A stretch of 64,000 bases of DNA. Origin: Pseudidiomarina donghaiensis (GTDB lineage Bacteria; Pseudomonadota; Gammaproteobacteria; Enterobacterales; Alteromonadaceae). Both the position numbers and the translations under genes were made by a program. The notes beneath the pieces were generated by a model. That model worked only from the letters and a program-made list of their open reading frames with translations, made no database searches and was not told the DNA's origin. Shown piece after piece: positions 50,903 through 61,730 of the stretch (its first letter is position 1; each line of letters starts with the position of its first letter). Where the stretch lies: positions 1 to 64,000 of the forward strand of contig NZ_FPCF01000002.1 of assembly GCF_900116895.1 (NCBI RefSeq), written 5' to 3'.

Positions 50903-50989
50903 ACATAACGCAAAGCACATGGGCGACAAGCCGCGCAGCGGGTTGGCGTCCCAGCGACCAACGGGAGCGAGTGATGCGTATTGTTAGGC
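50903..50989 (-). repeat. attC site (87 bp)
   Basis: Cores ACATAAC (50903-50909) and GTTAGGC (50983-50989), with arms GGGCGACAAGCCGC / GCGGGTTGGCGTCCC. The stop of the membrane-protein gene lies inside the right core. Confidence 0.9.
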
Positions 50990-51430
50990 ATTTTTTACAC
51001 CTAAAACTGACCACTGCTGCCAAGAACCTAGAGCAAACAGGCCGCCAATAAACAAACATATACCAGAACTAATTAACCAAAATGCCAGGCTATTTTCTGG
51101 GAACATTGGCATTAACCCGACGAAAGAAACGCCACGAATTAAAAATATACTGGCAATGAGGATTAGCGCCAATTTTGTTAGAGGTAAACGTTTAATTGCG
51201 CCTGCGCCCGACAAACCATAAAGCGCCCAAACCAAAAGCACCATGACAATGACAGAGGTTACAATTGTCGGATACCAAAGCCCTTGCTCTGCCATCCGAG
51301 CCATCTGCTCGCCTGCACCAAAGAAACGATACCAATCGCCTCCGAACACAATACAACCCAAATGAGCAAGTGCAGCAGCGAAACAACATATTGCGGCAGC
51401 CAGAAGATACTTATTACCCGTAGAATGCAT
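50984..51430 (-). CDS. four-helix membrane protein of unknown function, cassette gene
   Basis: 148 residues with four transmembrane helices (about 8-30, 52-72, 84-104, 114-138) and short loops, including FGGDWYRFFGAGEQMARM. Similar to small uncharacterised integral membrane proteins of marine gammaproteobacteria. The start at 51430 is preceded by GGAGG at about 8 nt. Confidence 0.8.
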   Translation of the reverse strand: MHSTGNKYLLAAAICCFAAALAHLGCIVFGGDWYRFFGAGEQMARMAEQGLWYPTIVTSVIVMVLLVWALYGLSGAGAIKRLPLTKLALILIASIFLIRGVSFVGLMPMFPENSLAFWLISSGICLFIGGLFALGSWQQWSVLGVKNA

Positions 51431-51445
51431 CTTTCCTCCGTGAAT

Positions 51446-51521
51446 GCCTAACGCTTGCAGCAGCGGCCGAGCGTAGCGAGGTCCAGCCCCAAAGGGGCGT
51501 TGCTGACTGCACTTGTTACAT
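51446..51521 (-). repeat. attC site (76 bp)
   Basis: Cores GCCTAAC (51446-51452) and GTTACAT (51515-51521), with arms GCAGCAGCGGCCG and CAGCCCC / GGGGCG. It resembles the attC at 52521-52614. Confidence 0.9.
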
Positions 51522-51523
51522 GC

Positions 51524-51997
51524 CTACCACTCAATTTGAATTTTTGTACCGACATTTACCAAATCCATAAATTCATCCATTTCGGAGTTTGTAATGGCAA
51601 TACAGCCGTTTGTCCAATTGAAGTGCTGCGAAATTGGAGCAAGCCAACCTAACCAATTACGCTGCCCATGAACCATAATAAAACCGCCTGGCGAAACGCC
51701 ATTTTTCTCAGCATTAGCTGTATCAACTGCATTTGGATAGCTGACATGCATGGCTCTGTAGAATGAAGAGTCTTCTTTCTTGTAATCAAGTGTATATTCA
51801 CCTTCAGGCGTCTTTTCATCACCTTCTTGTTCTTTATGTCCTTTAGGATTGGCTCCAAGGGCAATGTCATAAACCTTCACTATTTCACCGGCTGACAATA
51901 AGTACATTTTCCTTTCGGATTTGTCGACTTTAACCAGATCTACCCCAGCAAAAGCTGTTTGAGTAACGAACATCAAAATTAGCAGGATATATTTCAT
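51524..51997 (-). CDS. L,D-transpeptidase family (YkuD/ErfK) protein, cassette gene
   Basis: 157 residues: signal peptide (ending in AFAG), then the YkuD domain with VDKSERKMYLLSAGEIVKVYDIALG, PEGEYTLDYK, FIMVHGQRNW and the catalytic Cys motif in HFNWTNGCIAITNSEM. Such enzymes cross-link peptidoglycan or anchor lipoproteins in the periplasm. The compact length lacks a LysM domain. Stop codon directly before the attC. Confidence 0.92.
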   Translation of the reverse strand: MKYILLILMFVTQTAFAGVDLVKVDKSERKMYLLSAGEIVKVYDIALGANPKGHKEQEGDEKTPEGEYTLDYKKEDSSFYRAMHVSYPNAVDTANAEKNGVSPGGFIMVHGQRNWLGWLAPISQHFNWTNGCIAITNSEMDEFMDLVNVGTKIQIEW

Positions 51998-52000
51998 AGC

Positions 52001-52077
52001 ATGTAACGCCTCAATAACCGGCGCGCGCTTTTTGCGCGTCCGGCGCCGAAGGCGCGTAGTTAATTGACTTGTTATGC
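52001..52077 (-). repeat. attC site (77 bp)
   Basis: Cores ATGTAAC (52001-52007) and GTTATGC (52071-52077), with arms CCGGCGCGCGC / GCGCGTCCGG and GGCGCCGAAGGCGC. The frame of the neighbouring membrane protein runs through most of it. Near-identical to the site at 44671-44744. Confidence 0.9.
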
Positions 52078-52508
52078 TTATTTACTAGCCAAAGTTGTAC
52101 GAACGCGCCTGTAATAAAGCTTGCCCACAAAAAAGCGAACAACTGTAGTGTAATAGTAATGGCCAGTAGAGTTGATGGTGGCTCCGACTGCCCAGGCATT
52201 GTTGCTATGAGATAAACCAAAATCGCCATCGGAGTTGATAATACCGTTGCATAGACTGCACCCGGCTTAATATTGGGCGATTGTTGCTTATGGATTGAAT
52301 TACCCAAAGCTGTATAAGCAGCAAGCTGAAATAGAAATACTAAGATACTGAATAGGAAAACTGCAGGTATCGAGCGGATGGGCGCATTGTCTGGAGTTCC
52401 GTCAGGATTCGTAAAACTGTAAGTGAAGACAAACCACACAACCATAGCGAAAGGTACAATGAAAGAACTCATTGCTGAAGCGACTATGTATTTAGGTTTA
52501 TTCTCCAT
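52011..52508 (-). CDS. four-helix membrane protein, cassette gene with attC-encoded tail
   Basis: 165 residues. Four transmembrane helices (about 9-31, 45-65, 78-100, 110-140) followed by LVNKHNKSINYAPSAPDAQK and a few more residues. The last 15-18 codons are the attC sequence itself, read in frame to a TGA at 52011. Start at 52508 (MENKPK), preceded by GAG-type ribosome binding site; the longer frame crosses the adjacent attC. No family recognised. Confidence 0.75.
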   Translation of the reverse strand: MENKPKYIVASAMSSFIVPFAMVVWFVFTYSFTNPDGTPDNAPIRSIPAVFLFSILVFLFQLAAYTALGNSIHKQQSPNIKPGAVYATVLSTPMAILVYLIATMPGQSEPPSTLLAITITLQLFAFLWASFITGAFVQLWLVNKHNKSINYAPSAPDAQKARAGY

Positions 52509-52520
52509 AACTCTCACTGA

Positions 52521-52614
52521 GCATAACGCCTGCAGCAACGGCCGCAATGGAGCAGCGAAGCTGCGGAATGGAGGTCCAGCCCCGAAGGGGCGATGTTGCC
52601 TGCACTTGTTACAC
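52521..52614 (-). repeat. attC site (94 bp) of the first cassette after attI
   Basis: Cores GCATAAC (52521-52527) and GTTACAC (52608-52614), with arms GCAGCAACGGCCGC / GCGGAATGG and GTCCAGCCCC / GGGGCG. Confidence 0.9.
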
Positions 52615-52622
52615 GTTGCGGA

Positions 52623-53105
52623 CTATTTAAAAACACCGTTATCTCCTGCCTGCGCAAAGATATTGCCAAACCTAAGCTCTTGCTCTGTGAGCTGATATTG
52701 CAGGAGCACTACAACAGAGTAACCAGACTCATGATCTAGAGCGATTGCTATAGCGTCTGACTTTTCGCCGGTTTCTGGTAACGGGACACGGACATCATAA
52801 ACTAAGGCGGTGGCTTTATATTCCCCTGACTGTGCTGCTGAGATGAAGGCCTGCTGAAGCATTGAGATAACTTCAGATGATGGAGGGTGCTCATCACCAT
52901 CGTAAGCTGCAACACTAACTATTTCTCCGGATGGCGTCATTGCACCTCCGTAGGGGAAGAACTCACCATGCTGGGCTAGCAGCTGCTCTGCCAATGGCAA
53001 TACGGCATCCATGAGTTGTTGTGATTCGGCTTTCCCTTGCTCCATGCTGCCTCCAAAGCAAAATGTTGAAAATAATAGGATTAATGTAGCGATGCTTAAT
53101 TTCAT
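52623..53105 (-). CDS. secreted protein of unknown function, first cassette gene
   Basis: 160 residues: signal peptide (1-20, ending in FGG), then a single globular domain with ALVYDVRVPLPETGEKSDAIAIALDHESGYSVVVLLQYQ, reminiscent of small periplasmic proteins in Gammaproteobacteria. It is the cassette closest to attI and starts 7 nt inside the boundary core, so it would be read from any promoter in the attI region. Function unknown. Start chosen for the signal peptide (53105). Confidence 0.78.
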   Translation of the reverse strand: MKLSIATLILLFSTFCFGGSMEQGKAESQQLMDAVLPLAEQLLAQHGEFFPYGGAMTPSGEIVSVAAYDGDEHPPSSEVISMLQQAFISAAQSGEYKATALVYDVRVPLPETGEKSDAIAIALDHESGYSVVVLLQYQLTEQELRFGNIFAQAGDNGVFK

Positions 53106-53111
53106 AGTGAC

Positions 53112-53150
53112 GTGTAACATTTGTATAGTGTTCTAGCACATGTCGTAATC
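53112..53150 (-). other. attI-like integration site at the integrase end of the array
   Basis: GTGTAAC (53112-53118) is the last simple core at the junction of the first cassette; on the minus strand it reads GTTACAC. The flank ATTTGTATAGTGT is shared with the second site near 48231. It has no attC-like partner core, as expected of attI. A minus-strand TATACA at about 53122-53127 could be the -10 of a cassette promoter, but no convincing -35 pairs with it. A GCAAAGT/ACTTTGC hairpin lies at 53219-53242; the rest of 53151-53407 holds no gene. Confidence 0.7.
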
Positions 53151-53407
53151 GTTCGGTTTACTTGGTAACTCACCAAAAACAAAATAAAAACCATCCAAAA
53201 AGTCGCCTTTTCTTGCAAGCAAAGTAAGCACGCTCACTTTGCTTTTCGACTACGCCTGATAACACTATTTTTGTTTAAATTATGTAATTGAAAATAGGAC
53301 ATATTTATCCTCCATGCAAGCTTTAAGTGTGCGACTTTGAGCCGTGAAGCGTGCCGATTGATCGATTATGCTTAACTCACGATTATCAAAAATCATGGAT
53401 GTTAATG

Positions 53408-54046
53408 ATGCCGAGCCCTTTTATTGAAAAGCTTCGCGCTGATATGCGATTGCGTGGCTATAGCTTAAAAACTGAGAAATCTTATTTAGGTTGGATACGG
53501 CAGTTTATTTATTTTCATAAAAAGCGACATCCTAATGATATGGGTGCAGAAGAGGTGAAGTCCTTTTTAAGCTGGTTGGCGAATGAGCGCCATGTTGCTG
53601 TTAATACGCAAAAAGTTGCTCTAAATGCTTTGGTGTATCTTTATCACAAAGCGCTTAATCACGAACTGGGAGATCTCAATTTTAGCCTGGCCACTAAACA
53701 GCGTCAGTTACCTGTTGTGCTCTCACCTGAGGAAGTTCAGCGTATTTTAAACCAGCTTAGTGGTCGCAATAAGCTGATTATCGAACTCCTATACGGTAGC
53801 GGTTTGCGTGTAAGTGAGGCGCTACAACCTGCTGTGAAGGCGGCGAAAATCTTTAAAAAGGTCAATTGTCATACGTTTCGACATTCGTTTGCCACCCACT
53901 TATTACAAGCAGGATGCGACATTAGAACAGTGCAAGAGTTGCTAGGGCATAACGACGTGAGTACAACTCAGATTTATACCCACGTCATTGGTCAACATTA
54001 TGCGGGCACAGCTAGCCCGCTTGATCGGCTGTTCAGCAATGAGTAA
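53408..54046 (+). pseudogene. intI: integron integrase IntI with large in-frame internal deletion
   Basis: A tyrosine recombinase of the IntI group, 212 residues instead of about 320. The N-terminal SAM-like domain (about 1-85) and the start of the catalytic domain are intact to [16 protein letters not shown] (first catalytic Arg). Sequence then jumps to [28 protein letters not shown], with HTFRH, LLGHNDV and the nucleophile YTHV. The missing 100 or so residues include the catalytic Lys strand and the IntI-specific insertion. The junction is at EAL/ALQ, suggesting deletion between short repeats. It is probably inactive. The frame is open from 53351. Confidence 0.88.
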
Positions 54047-54056
54047 AACGATGGGG

Positions 54057-55889
54057 TTACTCCACCGTTACCGATTTAGCCAAGTTACGCGGCTGATCCA
54101 CATCGGTGCCTTTAATAATGGCCACGAAGTAGGAGAGCAACTGCAGCGGAATGGTGTACACAATAGGTGCAATCAGCTCGTCACAGTGGGTGACGTTGAT
54201 CACGCGCATGCTGTTGTCGCCTTTGAAGTGAGCATCTTTGTCAGCAAACACATACATGATGCCGCCACGGGCGCGAACTTCTTCCACGTTTGACTTCAGC
54301 TTCTCTAGCAGCTCATCGTTTGGTGCGACCACAATCACCGGCATGTCGGCATCAATGAGTGCTAATGGGCCGTGCTTTAACTCGCCAGCGGCGTAGGCTT
54401 CAGCGTGAATGTATGAAATTTCTTTCAGCTTCAGCGCGCCTTCCATTGCAATGGGGTACTGTGTGCCGCGGCCTAAGAACAAGCTATGGAATTTGTCGGC
54501 AAACTCGGGTGCTAAGGCCTCAATAGCGTCGCTTAACAGCAGGGCTTCTTCTAATTTTGCTGGCAAGGTTTTCAGTGATTTGATCACGGTTTCTTGCTGC
54601 TCTGCGCTCATGCCGCGGAACTGGCCAATCGCCAAAGTAAGCATGAGCAAGCCAACTAGCTGCGTGGTAAAGGCTTTGGTTGAGGCCACACCAATTTCAG
54701 TGCCAGCACGGGTCATGTACGCCAAATCTGACTCACGCACCATGGACGAGGTACTCACGTTACAAATGGTTAAGCTGCCTTTGTAACCAAGCTCTTTGCT
54801 TAAACGCAGTGCCGCTAGGGTGTCAGCAGTTTCACCAGACTGTGAAATAGTCACCAACAAGCTATTGCGGTGCACGTGCGAGGTGCGGTAGCGGAATTCT
54901 GAAGCAATTTCCACGTTGCACGACACACCAGCCATAGACTCAAGCCAATAGCGTGCCACCATGCCGGCATGATAAGACGTACCGCAAGCAACAATTTGTA
55001 CGTGCTCAATGTCTTTCAAAAGCTCTAATGAGCCGTTACCGAAGACATCATCGGCCACATGGCCATCGACAATACGGCCTTCAAGTGCGTTACGCACCGC
55101 ACTTGGCTGCTCGTGAATTTCTTTGAGCATAAAGTGGCGATATTCGCCTTTACCGCCTGCATCATAGTTGCCGTCTGACTCGTGAATATCGCGCTCTACA
55201 CGAGTGCCTTTCGCGTCATAAACTTTCACTTCAGTACGGTTAATGTCCGCCATGTCGCCTTCTTCAAGGTACATGAACTTGTGGGTCACTGGCAGCAAGG
55301 CCAATTGGTCAGAGGCAATAAAGTTTTCGCCAATACCTAAGCCGATAACGAGCGGACTTCCTGAGCGCGCCACTACTAATCGGCCAGGTTCACGGCAATC
55401 CATCACCACGGTGCCGTATGCGCCTTCAAGCTGTTTAATGGCAGCTTGCACGGCTTCAAACAAATCGTCGTGGGTTTTGCGTTCGTGATGCACCAAGTGA
55501 CAAATCACTTCGGTGTCGGTGTCCGAGGCAAAGGTATAGCCCAAGCCTTTCAGTTGCTCGCGCAGTTTTTCGTGGTTTTCAATAATGCCGTTGTGTACCA
55601 CAGCTATACAGTCATCAGAAATGTGTGGGTGGGCATTGGCCTCGGTAACACCGCCATGTGTTGCCCAGCGAGTATGAGCAATACCGGTCGTTCCCGATAG
55701 TGGGTGCTCACCAACCGCGTCTTTCAATGCTTGTACTTTACCGGTACGGCGTACGCTTTCAATTACGCCTTGATCGTTCAATACGGCTAAGCCGGCCGAG
55801 TCATAACCACGGTATTCAAGGCGCTTTAAGCCTTCTAATAAAATTTCGCTAATACGGCGCTCTGAAGTTGCACCAACAATTCCACACAT
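54057..55889 (-). CDS. glmS: glutamine-fructose-6-phosphate aminotransferase GlmS
   Basis: Makes glucosamine-6-phosphate for peptidoglycan and LPS. N-terminal glutaminase domain with Cys2 ([10 protein letters not shown]) and [17 protein letters not shown]. Two SIS domains follow, with [10 protein letters not shown] and [14 protein letters not shown], ending in the conserved [13 protein letters not shown]. 610 residues is standard. It lies 5 nt downstream of glmU. Its C-terminus, where Tn7 attaches in other bacteria, abuts the integron integrase remnant. Confidence 0.98.
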   Translation of the reverse strand: MCGIVGATSERRISEILLEGLKRLEYRGYDSAGLAVLNDQGVIESVRRTGKVQALKDAVGEHPLSGTTGIAHTRWATHGGVTEANAHPHISDDCIAVVHNGIIENHEKLREQLKGLGYTFASDTDTEVICHLVHHERKTHDDLFEAVQAAIKQLEGAYGTVVMDCREPGRLVVARSGSPLVIGLGIGENFIASDQLALLPVTHKFMYLEEGDMADINRTEVKVYDAKGTRVERDIHESDGNYDAGGKGEYRHFMLKEIHEQPSAVRNALEGRIVDGHVADDVFGNGSLELLKDIEHVQIVACGTSYHAGMVARYWLESMAGVSCNVEIASEFRYRTSHVHRNSLLVTISQSGETADTLAALRLSKELGYKGSLTICNVSTSSMVRESDLAYMTRAGTEIGVASTKAFTTQLVGLLMLTLAIGQFRGMSAEQQETVIKSLKTLPAKLEEALLLSDAIEALAPEFADKFHSLFLGRGTQYPIAMEGALKLKEISYIHAEAYAAGELKHGPLALIDADMPVIVVAPNDELLEKLKSNVEEVRARGGIMYVFADKDAHFKGDNSMRVINVTHCDELIAPIVYTIPLQLLSYFVAIIKGTDVDQPRNLAKSVTVE

Positions 55890-55894
55890 AGTTC

Positions 55895-57259
55895 TTATCC
55901 TTTTTTCACTGGGCGTTGCCAGCCTGTAATATTCCGTTGTTTGCCGCGCGCAACGGCTAATTCTTCATCTTCGACATTCTTGGTTACCGCAGAACCGGCG
56001 CCTACTGTTGCGTTTTTGCCTACGCGCACCGGGGCGACTAATGAGCTGTTCGAGCCAATAAACGCGCCATCATCAATTTCCGTGACAAATTTATTCACGC
56101 CGTCGTAGTTACAGGTAATAGTGCCTGCACCAATATTTACCCCAGCACCAATCATGGCATCGCCAAGGTAGGTTAAGTGGCTGGCTTTAGAGCCTTTACC
56201 CATACGGGTTTTTTTAATTTCAACAAAGTTGCCAACTTGCACACCTTCGGCTAACTCAGCACCAGGGCGCAAACGCGCATAAGGCCCTACAGCACAGTTT
56301 TCGGCTAATACGGCTTCTTCAATAACACTATTGGCTTTAACCCGTGAGCCTGCGCCAATTTTGCAATTGCGCAGCACGCAGTTACTTTCGATAACCACGC
56401 CTTCGCCAAGTTCCACACGGCCTTCAAAAATAACATTCACGTCAACCACTACGTCATTGGCAATAATCACCTCGCCACGCACGTCAACGCGTACGGGGTC
56501 CATTAACGTGGCGCCATTTAACATTAATTGCTCGGCCTGCCATGCTTGGTAAGCTCGCTCTAAGCCTGCCAACTGCACCCGGTTATTCGCCCCTTCCACT
56601 TCACTAATAGCCTGTGGTTGCGCAGTGGCAATATTCACACCTTCGTCAGCTGCCATAGCAACAATATCGGTTAGGTAGTATTCGCCTTGGGCATTATTGT
56701 TTGACAAATTGCCGAGCCAGCGCTTCAAAGCCGCACCCTTTACCGCCATCATGCCGGTGTTTACTTCGCTAATGGCCAGTTGCTCGGTATTCGCGTCTTT
56801 TTGCTCAACAATTCCCACTACGGCACCGTTTGCGTTGCGCACAATACGGCCGTAACCGGTTGGGTCGGGCAGGGTAACAGTTAATAAAGCTAAATCGGTA
56901 TTGATTGCAGCATCTAACAACCCCTGCAGGGTTTCTTTGCGCGTTAGCGGTACGTCGCCATATAAAATCAATACAGTTTCATTATCGCCTAGGTGCGGCA
57001 CCACTTGTTGCACGGCATGGCCGGTGCCAAGCTGCTGCGCCTGTTCGACAAAATTCAATTGCTGCCCAGCGAGTTTATCCATTAAGACATCGCCACCATG
57101 ACCATAAATAACATGCACGTTTTCAGGCGCAAGCGTGCGCGCAGTGTCAATTACATGCTGAACCATGGGCTTATGAGCAACCGGGTGTAATACCTTAGGT
57201 AAGGCCGAACGCATACGCGTGCCTTTGCCTGCGGCAAGTACAACAACACTCAGAGACAT
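55895..57259 (-). CDS. glmU: bifunctional N-acetylglucosamine-1-phosphate uridyltransferase/acetyltransferase GlmU
   Basis: Cytosolic enzyme that makes UDP-GlcNAc. N-terminal nucleotidyltransferase signature [21 protein letters not shown], then a left-handed beta-helix acetyltransferase domain with many hexapeptide repeats and the [11 protein letters not shown] motif. 454 residues as expected. First gene of the glmU-glmS pair; a terminator upstream separates it from atpC. Confidence 0.98.
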   Translation of the reverse strand: MSLSVVVLAAGKGTRMRSALPKVLHPVAHKPMVQHVIDTARTLAPENVHVIYGHGGDVLMDKLAGQQLNFVEQAQQLGTGHAVQQVVPHLGDNETVLILYGDVPLTRKETLQGLLDAAINTDLALLTVTLPDPTGYGRIVRNANGAVVGIVEQKDANTEQLAISEVNTGMMAVKGAALKRWLGNLSNNNAQGEYYLTDIVAMAADEGVNIATAQPQAISEVEGANNRVQLAGLERAYQAWQAEQLMLNGATLMDPVRVDVRGEVIIANDVVVDVNVIFEGRVELGEGVVIESNCVLRNCKIGAGSRVKANSVIEEAVLAENCAVGPYARLRPGAELAEGVQVGNFVEIKKTRMGKGSKASHLTYLGDAMIGAGVNIGAGTITCNYDGVNKFVTEIDDGAFIGSNSSLVAPVRVGKNATVGAGSAVTKNVEDEELAVARGKQRNITGWQRPVKKG

Positions 57260-57330
57260 GAATCCTTCCGTTTCTGTTTAGTAAATTAAGCGTCTATTTT
57301 AATGCTGTTTACAACAAATTAACAGGCGAA

Positions 57331-57366
57331 AAAAAGACCCACAAACCAAGATTTGCGGGTCTTTTC
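57331..57366 (-). terminator. intrinsic terminator of the atp operon
   Basis: Minus-strand stem AAAAGACCCGCAAA / TTTGTGGGTCTTTT (one mismatch) with loop about 6 nt and a T-run, 25 bp after the atpC stop. Confidence 0.92.
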
Positions 57367-57390
57367 GTTTTTTTAAAGCTGGCGTGCTGA

Positions 57391-57807
57391 TTATTTGCGT
57401 AATTTACGAATAATCTGCAACTGAGCCATCGCTCGAGCCAGTTCTGCTGCTGCTTCTGCGTAGCTTAAGTCAGAACTTTGATCTGCAATTGCTTCTTCAG
57501 CGTGTTTCATAGCTTCCAGAGCTTTTTGTTCGTCAAGCTCTTCACCACGAATGGCTGTGTCAGCAAGGACCGAGACGTTATGCGGCTGCACTTCAAGCAC
57601 ACCACCAGCAACGTAGATGATTTCTTCTTCGCCACCTTCTTTAACCACACGAACCATACCTGGTTTGATTGTGGTTAACAGCGGGGCGTGACCTGGGTGA
57701 ATACCCAGCTCACCTTCGCTACCGGTCACTTGCAGGGTCTCAACGGCACCTGAGAACAAACGTTCTTCGGCGCTGACCACATCAAGCTGTACAGTTTTAG
57801 CTGCCAT
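57391..57807 (-). CDS. atpC: F1Fo ATP synthase subunit epsilon
   Basis: 138 residues: the N-terminal beta-sandwich ([39 protein letters not shown]) and C-terminal helical hairpin (about 90-138). It regulates ATP hydrolysis in the rotor stalk. Last gene of the atp operon, just before the terminator. Confidence 0.97.
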   Translation of the reverse strand: MAAKTVQLDVVSAEERLFSGAVETLQVTGSEGELGIHPGHAPLLTTIKPGMVRVVKEGGEEEIIYVAGGVLEVQPHNVSVLADTAIRGEELDEQKALEAMKHAEEAIADQSSDLSYAEAAAELARAMAQLQIIRKLRK

Positions 57808-57824
57808 TTAAACCTCCCGGTTTA

Positions 57825-59249
<1,425 letters not shown>

Positions 59250-60116
59250 TTAAACCGCTTCGGCGCCCGATACAATTTCCGAAATTTCCTGTGTGATCGC
59301 AGCTTGGCGCGCTTTGTTGTACACCAATTGCAACTGATCAATAAGGTCTTCGGCGTTGTCGGTAGCGGCTTTCATTGCCACCATCCGCGCTGCCTGTTCA
59401 CTAGCGATGTTGTCCACTACGCCCTGATACACTGTCGCTTCTACATAACGACGAATCAGCAATTCTAAAATGGGCTGTGGATTCGGCTCATACAAGTAGT
59501 CCCAGCTACCTGATTGAACTTCGTCACGAGACTCAGCTTTTGGCAACGGTAGCAACTGCGCTACTGTTGGCTCTTGCTTCATGGTGTTCACAAATTTGTT
59601 GTACACCACAAACAGGCGGTCAATTTTGCCTTTATCAAAGGCATCTAACATTACCTGTACTGTCCCGAGCACATCATTCACGCTTGGCTTATCGCCCAAG
59701 CCTGATTTTTGCGCCAGTAAACGGCCTCCAAAGCGTTTAAAGAAACCCGTAGCCTTGTTACCAATCGCTGCAAAATCAACATCTACACCGTTGTCTTTGT
59801 ATGCTTTTGCGTGCTTAACCACCGCTTTAAATTCGTTGGTGTTTAAGCCGCCGCACAAACCGCGGTCAGTTGAAATTACAATGTAACCAACTCGTTTTAC
59901 ATCGCGTTCTTCTAAGTACGGATGCTTATATTCTAAGTTGGCATGGGCAACATGGCCGATCACCTTGCGAATGCTGTCGGCATACGGACGGCTAGAAGCC
60001 ATACGTTCCTGCGCCTTTTTCATTTTAGACGCAGCAACCATTTCCATTGCGCTGGTGATCTTCTGAGTATTGTTAATACTCCCGATCTTGGTTTTTATCT
60101 CTTTACCGCCGGCCAT
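59250..60116 (-). CDS. atpG: F1Fo ATP synthase subunit gamma
   Basis: 288 residues, with N-terminal [33 protein letters not shown] and C-terminal [38 protein letters not shown] helices that form the central shaft. Confidence 0.97.
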   Translation of the reverse strand: MAGGKEIKTKIGSINNTQKITSAMEMVAASKMKKAQERMASSRPYADSIRKVIGHVAHANLEYKHPYLEERDVKRVGYIVISTDRGLCGGLNTNEFKAVVKHAKAYKDNGVDVDFAAIGNKATGFFKRFGGRLLAQKSGLGDKPSVNDVLGTVQVMLDAFDKGKIDRLFVVYNKFVNTMKQEPTVAQLLPLPKAESRDEVQSGSWDYLYEPNPQPILELLIRRYVEATVYQGVVDNIASEQAARMVAMKAATDNAEDLIDQLQLVYNKARQAAITQEISEIVSGAEAV

Positions 60117-60174
60117 GATATTCTCCTGTTAACTCAACGACTTGTGGCTACACACCCGTGTAGCCACGCTCCGC

Positions 60175-61716
60175 TTACCAAGACTGCGTCTTCTTGAAGG
60201 TTTTCAGGCCTTCGTGCAGCTTCGCTTCGATGTCGTCGTTATAGTTGCCAGTTTTATCAATATCAGCCATTAGTTCAGCGTGCTCGCTACGCATGTACGA
60301 AATTAACGCACCTTCGAAGTCGAGGATTTTGTCTTTCTCTACGTCTTTCAAGTAACCCTTTTCTGCAGAGAAAATAGACACTGCCATTTCAGCCACGCTC
60401 ATTGGCTTATATTGGTTCTGTTTCATCAGTTCAGTAACACGCTGACCGTGCTCTAACTGCGCGCGAGTTGCTTCGTCTAAGTCTGAAGCGAACTGAGCAA
60501 ACGCCGCCAATTCACGATACTGTGCTAATGCCAAACGGATACCACCACCAAGCTTCTTAATGATCTTGGTTTGTGCTGCACCACCTACACGCGATACCGA
60601 GATACCTGCGTTTACAGCAGGGCGGATACCGGCGTTGAACAAGTCAGTTTCTAAGAAGATCTGACCGTCGGTGATTGAAATCACGTTGGTTGGTACGAAC
60701 GCAGATACGTCACCCGCTTGGGTTTCGATAATTGGTAGCGCCGTTAATGAACCGGTTTGACCTTTTACTTCACCGTTGGTGTACTTTTCAACGTAGTCAG
60801 CGTTTACACGCGCTGCGCGCTCAAGCAAACGTGAGTGAAGATAGAATACGTCACCTGGGTATGCTTCACGACCTGGCGGACGACGTAGCAACAATGAAAT
60901 TTGACGATAAGCAACAGCTTGCTTCGACAAATCATCGTATACGATTAACGCGTCTTCACCGCGGTCACGGAAGTATTCACCCATGGTACAACCTGAGTAG
61001 GCTGCCAAGTATTGCAACGCTGCTGATTCAGAAGCAGATGCTGCAACAACAATGGTGTTTTCCAATGCGCCGTGTTCTTCAAGCTTGCGTACTACGTTAG
61101 CGATGGTCGATGCTTTCTGACCGATAGCTACGTACACACACTTAATGCCTGAGTTTTTCTGGTTGATAATGGCGTCGATAGCCAAAGCCGTTTTACCGGT
61201 TTGACGGTCACCGATGATCAACTCACGCTGACCACGACCAACTGGAATCATGGCGTCAATTGATTTGTAACCAGTTTGTACTGGTTGATCAACGGATTGA
61301 CGCTCGATAACACCTGGTGCGATTTTTTCAACTGGCTCAAAGCCGTCTGCGTCAATCGGACCTTTACCGTCAATTGGCTCACCCAAGGTGTTTACCACGC
61401 GGCCTAACAAGGCACGACCAACCGGTACTTCTAAGATACGGCCAGTAGATTTAACTTTTACGCCTTCTTGCAAGTCGGCATATGGACCCATAACAACGGC
61501 ACCAACGGTGTCGCGCTCAAGGTTCAATGCGATTGCGTAACGATTGCCAGGAAGCTCAACCATCTCACCTTGCATACAGTCTGCAAGGCCGTGAATGCGA
61601 ATAATACCGTCGGTTACAGATACGATGGTACCTTCGTTACGAGCTTCACTGACCACTTCGAACTGTTCAATTCGTTTTTTGATCAGCTCTGCGATTTCAT
61701 TTGAATTCAGTTGCAT
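60175..61716 (-). CDS. atpA: F1Fo ATP synthase subunit alpha
   Basis: 513 residues. P-loop [34 protein letters not shown] and [20 protein letters not shown]. The ATG at 61716 gives the E. coli-like N-terminus [13 protein letters not shown]; a TTG at 61722 is in frame. Catalytically regulatory subunit of F1. Confidence 0.98.
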   Translation of the reverse strand: MQLNSNEIAELIKKRIEQFEVVSEARNEGTIVSVTDGIIRIHGLADCMQGEMVELPGNRYAIALNLERDTVGAVVMGPYADLQEGVKVKSTGRILEVPVGRALLGRVVNTLGEPIDGKGPIDADGFEPVEKIAPGVIERQSVDQPVQTGYKSIDAMIPVGRGQRELIIGDRQTGKTALAIDAIINQKNSGIKCVYVAIGQKASTIANVVRKLEEHGALENTIVVAASASESAALQYLAAYSGCTMGEYFRDRGEDALIVYDDLSKQAVAYRQISLLLRRPPGREAYPGDVFYLHSRLLERAARVNADYVEKYTNGEVKGQTGSLTALPIIETQAGDVSAFVPTNVISITDGQIFLETDLFNAGIRPAVNAGISVSRVGGAAQTKIIKKLGGGIRLALAQYRELAAFAQFASDLDEATRAQLEHGQRVTELMKQNQYKPMSVAEMAVSIFSAEKGYLKDVEKDKILDFEGALISYMRSEHAELMADIDKTGNYNDDIEAKLHEGLKTFKKTQSW

Positions 61717-61730
61717 GCTCAAGTCCCCAA

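Larger units (their letters stand above)
38738..53118 (-). mobile_element. chromosomal integron cassette array
   Basis: A run of minus-strand genes is separated by imperfect inverted repeats that begin with an (R)YYYAAC core (mostly TAACGCC) and end with a GTTRRRY core, and are 48-108 bp long. These are attC sites: 13 complete, one eroded. The integrase remnant and an attI-like site lie at the right end, next to glmS. Genes run away from intI, as expected for cassettes inserted at attI. Most cassettes hold one gene; one holds two (Thoeris). The segment 48.26-50.68 kb lacks attC sites and contains an IS66 remnant. Confidence 0.93.

Noticed and set aside
53219-53242. Hairpin GCAAAGT/ACTTTGC in the attI-intI gap as a terminator or attC remnant
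   Set aside because: It has a T-run of only four and no attC cores; I mention it only as a hairpin near attI.
53150-53407. LexA box in front of intI
   Set aside because: No CTG-N10-CAG pattern could be found there on either strand.
38738-54056. A Tn7-like element as owner of the cassette array
   Set aside because: No tns genes, no Tn7-type end repeats and no target duplication were seen; the integron explains the structure.
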